64,000 bases of DNA, taken from positions 2,459,896 through 2,523,895 of the forward strand of contig NW_017804020.1 in the NCBI RefSeq assembly GCF_001625305.1, read 5' to 3'. The stretch comes from Branchiostoma belcheri (lineage: Eukaryota > Chordata > Leptocardii > Amphioxiformes > Branchiostomatidae). Positions within the stretch are counted from its first letter, which is position 1. The number at the start of each line of letters is the position of its first letter. Below, in pieces: positions 58,552 to 64,000 of the stretch. The position numbers were made by a program, and so were the translations under genes. The notes beneath the pieces are model-generated. The model did not search any database. It saw only the letters and a list, made by a program, of their open reading frames with translations, and was not told the origin of the DNA.

Positions 58552-60529
58552 CAAACTCCGTGTAGCAGGAAATGGGGATGGTTACCGATGCAGAACATAG
58601 GCATGTGATTTAGCAGATACGAAAGAAGGAAAGATATGAAAATTTAGAAAGATAAAGCTTCAGCAGTTTGTGATGTGGGGAATTAGTGTAATTCACTTAA
58701 TGTTCACGGTAGCAAAAGTTCACTGTCTGAGAAAAATTGACATGTTCACAGAACTATATTTTCATGGTGGCGGAGAAAAGAAAGTCTAGGAATTTTGTAA
58801 TGATAAGTTCACGGTACAGAATGACAGTGAAAACAGTGAACATAACAGCACAGTGAAAAAAATCAAGAATTACAGTAGTACTAGTAGTACTAGTAGTATT
58901 ATTTCCTGGCTAGCACTAGGGCAGTTGCACTTTCCGACACATCTCCATTCATCATAATTTATATGCAGTGAAAGTTATAAATGTTTCGTGCAGCATGCAT
59001 GATTTATTGGCGTACACGTATAGATGTCACAGTGCCTGGCGATAACCGATGAATAGAAAGCGGGTTATTCTTCTTCATAGAGATAATTGAAAAGCAGCAC
59101 ACTTGATTGAAATATCACCCATTGATTCGCATGCATAGCTAAACAGGGTGCCTTGCGGATAATGAGATGGTATTGTGTGAGGCAGGGGTGTGTGTGTGTG
59201 ACAGGTGTGGTACGCACACGGATGGAGGGACCTGCCCGAAGACAGACATGAACATGCTGGTGGTATATGTACATGTAAGTCTTTCTGCTACAGTATGGTA
59301 CTGTATGTCGAGTGAATGGGCTTACAGCAAGCTTGTTGCAGTGTTTTCTAAAATAACATGAATGTATCTGTACCAGTGTAAGGCTTTGTTATAGTACATG
59401 TAGAGGCAGGTTGGTATTATCGTTGAAGAGGTTCATCAGTCACGTAAAATTAACAGTTAGTGACTGTTTTTGAAAGGTAGGAACACGTACCTCCAAATTT
59501 TCGATGTCCACTGTACATCTTGATCACGAAGTGACCTAGTCTTGTGAGAACATGAGACTAGGTCGAGACTCTCCAAAACAGTCACTGATTAAGGAATATT
59601 CTACTAAAGGTTGGTATTAGCTTTGGTATAAACGGGATGTTTGTTTATGTGACTGGTGTACAATTTATGCCAGATGAATAGATCGCATTTTAGTTTTCTG
59701 GCAAAAGATTGATCTACAGTATAGGATTGGTAAATGCTACAGGAAGATATATTTTGTAGGAACAAAATCCCATTTTAGTGTATACAGTATAGTGAACTGT
59801 GAAGTGCATTTTTGCCTTCTTTTCCTGGTGTGGTTCTAAAAATAAGACAGAGGGAGAAGTAAGGTTCAGCTATGGTTTTGTACCATTGTGTACCACAGTC
59901 CTGGTATTATACATACAAACATGCTCAGTGTTGACAGTTCTGTTGTTGTTACTATGAACTGGTCCATGCAGTTCCTCCCAGTCAGTCTGCTGAGTAAAAT
60001 GTGACCAAACCTCGTGGGACCAAACAGTGTAACAGGAGTAACAAATTACCCCTTCAGCTACCTGTTTAATGTAAATAGCGCTAATTGTGCAAACGGGTAA
60101 CTAAGAGGATCAGTTTTCTTGGGCAAGCAGTGCACACTCTCACTTTTTTCCACACCTGAAACAGGCCTCGAAATTAACCTTTCTTCCTATTGTTCCAGCA
60201 CTGTCACAAAAATGAATTTCAATTGTCCCGAATTGAGGATGAACTGTCCCAGCCTGTTGTAAACGAAATGACTTCATCTTGAAGTCAACTTTATTTTGCT
60301 TATGTTCACTCCTAGGCACACTATAATTGCATTGTAGACAGGAAATTTGGGGGGACATTTCCGGATCCAAAAGCCGGGACGTGTGTATGATAAACAAAAG
60401 AAGGGCTGACATTCTGACGTTGACTATTTTTTCTCTTGTCCCAAAAATGTCCCAAAGTGTCTTTCTAGTTGTCCCAACCTAAATTTTAGTGGTCAAAATG
60501 GCCATTGGACCACCTTAATTTTGAGCCTG

Positions 60530-60720
60530 AAATGCTAACGCTGTACAGCATACAGTTTACCACAGTTACTAGTGTTAGTTATAATGTATATTGTTTTGCC
60601 ATTGTATAGAAATTTTTGCCTAAGCTTGTACTGTAGCATCTTCTTACATGTGTTGTTACATGTGCTGAAATGCTAACGCTGTACAGCGTACAGTTTGCCA
60701 CTGTTACTAGTGTTAGTATA
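60530..60720. repeat. Tandem duplication around a GCTGTACAGC palindrome
   Basis: GAAATGCTAACGCTGTACAG, then ACAGTTT and TTACTAGTGTTAG, occur at 60530 and 60667. TAAGCTTGTA and TAGCATCTTCTTACATGTGT recur at 61215-61250. Confidence 0.6.
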
Positions 60721-61587
60721 GCAGGCTGCCCTGTGTGTACTGGACTCTGTCAGTCATTAACTTTCAAATTATGGTTACCCTGGGATGTTATCTTCCCCTG
60801 GGAGCCTTGTCAGGACTGGGGTTAGTGACCTTTTGCCCCGGAACTGTTTCTTTTGTAACGGTTGCCCCCTCTGTAAGTCAAAAGGTAAATGCGCCCTTTC
60901 ATTTAGTTACCCCAGTAAGCTCCAAAATTATCGAGAACTTTTCGTAAACAATTCCACACTCACAAGGTGAGTTGAGTTGCGTACAAAAGGTTGTGTTTGT
61001 ATGTACAGGTAACTTGTGTTTGTTATATTTGAAAGGGAACATGCGTACGTGTATACAATAGAAGGTGTGGTTGAGCGGAAGTACAGAAGAGAAACGTGAA
61101 TTGTTCGGCAGCAACGGTTTGGTTGGTACTGAGATCTGTTACCAGGTTTGCATTGCTGCAGTGTTGTGTGTATGTAGGTCACAGGCAGCATATTGTTGTG
61201 GTATTGTGTACAAATTGTCGTCTAAGCTTGTAGCATCTTCTTACATGTGTTTGTAGCACATATATGCTTGATTTTTACAGGTATATAAAGCGATTAGAGT
61301 TAGACTGTTTTTAATACCCGAGCATGTACTATTCAATATTGTTCCAACTGCACATGTTATATATTTCAATGTTAGTATGTTTTCTACAATTGTCATTACA
61401 AGTACAACAGAATGGCTTCTGCTTGTACATTTAAAATTTATAAACAGTTGTGATTCTTTGCTCAGTAATGTTATAGATTTGATATGAAATAATGTTGGTT
61501 AATGATTATATTTTTTCTGTTTTTTTTTAGAATTCATTGATATCCATATAGGGGTTTAACTTATTCAATACAGTTTAGTAAAGTAAA

Positions 61588-61812
61588 ACTTGCATGAGGG
61601 CACTTCTATTTCCAATGTCAATCGACTCAATGTTAGAAAACCAATTGTACAACTTTTTATCACTCAGGTGTCTGGTCATGGAGCTAGGAAAGGTTGATCG
61701 GCTCGAAAAATTTATGTCCCTTGCAGGGGTCTGCACACAAAAAAAGTCTAGGGTTGTCAGGTTTTTCTAGGGTAGGTCAGGAAACAGGAAATATAACAAT
61801 TTTTTCCTAGGC
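61588..61812. repeat. Second copy of the 16249-16470 dispersed repeat
   Basis: CTTGCATGAGGGCA, TATCACTCAGGTGTC, CATGGAGCTAG and TTTTTTCCTAGG in the same order and spacing. Confidence 0.6.
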
Positions 61813-62191
61813 GCTTCTGAAGCCTGGTAGAGGCTAACCATAGCTGACCCCCTGTTGACTTTGTTTACAGACTTGCTACTTGTAATAAACAGGTTGTGAC
61901 CTATTTCCTCTCAAGTTACTGAAACAGTCATGCTGACCATCCTCATGAGATCAGTGCTGTCAATCACAGCTTGAGGCCCCTCCCCCCTGTTCAGGTTTAT
62001 TTACAAAGTATAATTAGAACCATAAAACTAATGGTAGCTGTTGGCTTTGTTTACTATCGTCATTAATTATCATCACCCTACATACTCTCCAAGCAGAGGT
62101 TTGTGCTTTTGCTTACTTTTTTACATGTTTTTTGCAGTTTTTTTATCAGGCTTTCTTTCATTTTTGTACTGGTGTCTTTTTTTATGCTTTA

Positions 62192-62524
62192 GGCCACACC
62201 AATTTAATTTTTTGGTTCTTCGATTTGCCTCTTCATTTTTTTCTGATTTAAAGGAAAAAAATTCTGAAATCAACTAAAAAATGCTCATATTTTCCCCCAA
62301 CAGTTGAGGAAAGTCGTTTTCTTCCTAGTTGCTACAGCTTTTCCATCTATCAATGCAGTAGTTTAATTAAATGTTCAAAATTCAACTCCATGGCTCCTAT
62401 CATTGCATTTTGGGGCTATAGTAGGATGCCTAACCCTGTTTTTATTTTTTATTTTTTTCGCCCTGTCGCTCCATATCTTTTCTGGAAAAATCCGAGAACC
62501 AACAAATTAGATTGGTGTGGCCTT
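62192..62524. mobile_element. Foldback element with AGGCCACACCAAT termini
   Basis: AGGCCACACCAATTTAATTT + TTTGGTTCTTCG faces GAGAACCAACAAATTAGATT + GGTGTGGCCT. AATTTAATTTGTTGGTTCTT at about 37165 is a fragment of the same family. Confidence 0.65.
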
Positions 62525-63106
62525 AGGTGGCAAATGGTAACTGCCTAGCAAACTGACACTGCCTGGTCAATTTGATATTACAAAAGGATCCACTTTCTAA
62601 GAATAGATTACATTCTACCCATGTTGAAAGTATGAGGACACCGTATTAATACATGGCCGTCCTTGACTCGTTTTTTAAATCTTAATGTGGAAGAATGAAT
62701 GTAGTAAGCCCTGAGCCATCTATCTGTCTGTGTGTCAACTGCATCCCAGTAAAACTGACACAACCACAGCATCTGTTTTTCCTTGATAAGCGTGTTCGCT
62801 GGCGTGGGAAACTGGGGCAGTGGAATGTCCGACACCCTGAAACCTCTGGCCACCTAGCTGGATAATTACACAGCATGCAGGGCCTGGCTAAATTTTCTTA
62901 CACAATTTACAATTACATAATTGGTACCTATACCTCGATCAATCAGTCACACCTTGGGGAGCAGAATTGGTTTTATTTGTTGTCAGTCTTTCCTTTGTAT
63001 TCCACGCTTCCTAGAAATGTTTTACTTCCTTTTAGTTTTAACTTATCCTAACTTAAACCATAGAACTAAAAGGTATATTATATATCATAGGTCAGTTCCT
63101 CAGTAT

Positions 63107-63328
63107 CCTCTACCAGGCTTCAGAAGTGGCTGGAAAGAGTAAAAATTGTCCAAATAGACAAGTAACATGTCAGTAGAGTTGGTCTGCAAGAGGAGTACAG
63201 TTTGGCAGTCAACTGTACTTCTTGGCTTTAGCAACTCCCCTGAAATGTTATCTTGTCTATTTGGAGAATTGGACAACCTCTACCCTTTCTAGCTTTTTTC
63301 AGCTACTTCTGATGCCTGGTAGAGGCTC
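63107..63328. mobile_element. Diverged TAGCCTCTACCAGGC foldback element
   Basis: CCTCTACCAGGCTTCAGAAG at the left faces CTTCTGATGCCTGGTAGAGG at the right, with CAAATAGACAAG / CTTGTCTATTTG inside. No clear flanking duplication. Confidence 0.65.
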
Positions 63329-64000
63329 TATATTATCAGAACTACTATCATACATAGTTCCAAAAATACAGACAGATCAATCGATGAAACGTTTCTGCTT
63401 ACGGATTGCCTTCTGGCCTCCCCTGTGCTCTAAAAGGTTTCGCCTCCAGTGTTCAGGCATTGTTAATATGATCACCTCGTCCAATAATTGGAGCTAAGCG
63501 ATCCAGTTTAGTAATTGTCTGAGACAGCGGGGGCACACATCACATAACTGTGGCTTGTCATGCTCCAATTTTGTTGCTATGAAAAGCTGTCTGCTTTGTT
63601 TCGATACCGGAGGTGAAGTGACATCCCCTAAGGCAGTCCTGTCAAACCCGGTTATTTATCGGGCTAGTGTAAAGCGAATGTCACATCGCATATAAGTCAA
63701 ACCGCAGATTGCCGTGTCCCAAAAGCGGTTACGACATTTAACGCCAGGTTTACGGCACTGTGAGCCGTTTTATTGCCATCAAGAACTTTTACGATCGCCA
63801 TCAGCGAAACCCGAGGGATCAAAACGGAAGGAACTAATTTTTGCGCATAAAATTTCAACTAGGTTTTATACATCATAAACAATTTTTCCGCACTTGTATG
63901 ATATATAGGTTTTAAGTGTTCCAATGTGGTTTGATACCTTTATGATATTTGAGGTAATAAAGATTTTACTGGATTTTGTGTAGAGAAAAAAACACACCTG

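Overview
The window looks like chordate genomic DNA, most likely amphioxus (Branchiostoma). Genes are split into short exons with canonical GT/AG borders. Intergenic and intronic DNA is full of small foldback/MITE-type elements and Penelope-like and LINE remnants. The recognisable genes (TRIM with NHL repeats, ankyrin/SOCS-box, GT47 exostosin, MAGI-type PDZ) are metazoan. A run of 19 Ns (54789-54807) marks an assembly gap. The species is inferred from style, not from a database match.

Region 1 (1-9.9 kb, minus strand) and region 2 (12.2-23.8 kb, plus strand) hold a family of secreted, all-helical, nearly cysteine-free proteins that I do not recognise. Copy A (65-2399, 3' end outside the window) and copy B (4327-7076, complete, 256 aa) are tandem paralogues with nearly identical promoters. 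Copy D is a lone last exon (9726-9832). Copy C (12215-23753, complete, 297 aa) lies in the opposite orientation. All share a 130-nt signal-peptide exon, matching intron phases and a 107-nt last exon where these are present. Copy C has one extra intron (13432-21195). It contains an intronless TRIM-NHL gene (14227-16038, minus) and an uninterrupted RTE-like LINE ORF (17195-20245, minus). These proteins carry basic cleavage-like motifs and, in A and B, a strongly cationic exon.

Region 3 (24.3-33.2 kb, minus) contains a GT47 exostosin-family glycosyltransferase (24293-25776), a possible membrane-anchor exon upstream (26261-26460), and a four-exon ankyrin-repeat/SOCS-box (ASB-like) gene (27837-33164, 365 aa).

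Region 4 (33.2-64 kb) has a promoter-like interval and the first coding exon of a MAGI-type scaffold (35383-35713, plus), which ends in a clean splice donor. I see no convincing coding exon in the remaining 28 kb. It is best read as the start of a very long MAGI first intron. It contains minisatellites, local tandem duplications, foldback elements including a 1-kb hairpin at 53928-54926, and one CpG-rich block with CCAAT boxes near 48.3-49.0 kb.

A recurring theme is the foldback elements. Several have termini close to TAGCCTGG or TAGCCTCT and are flanked by 9-bp direct repeats. One duplicated the splice donor of copy C exon 2, and another sits 15 bp from the equivalent donor in copy A.
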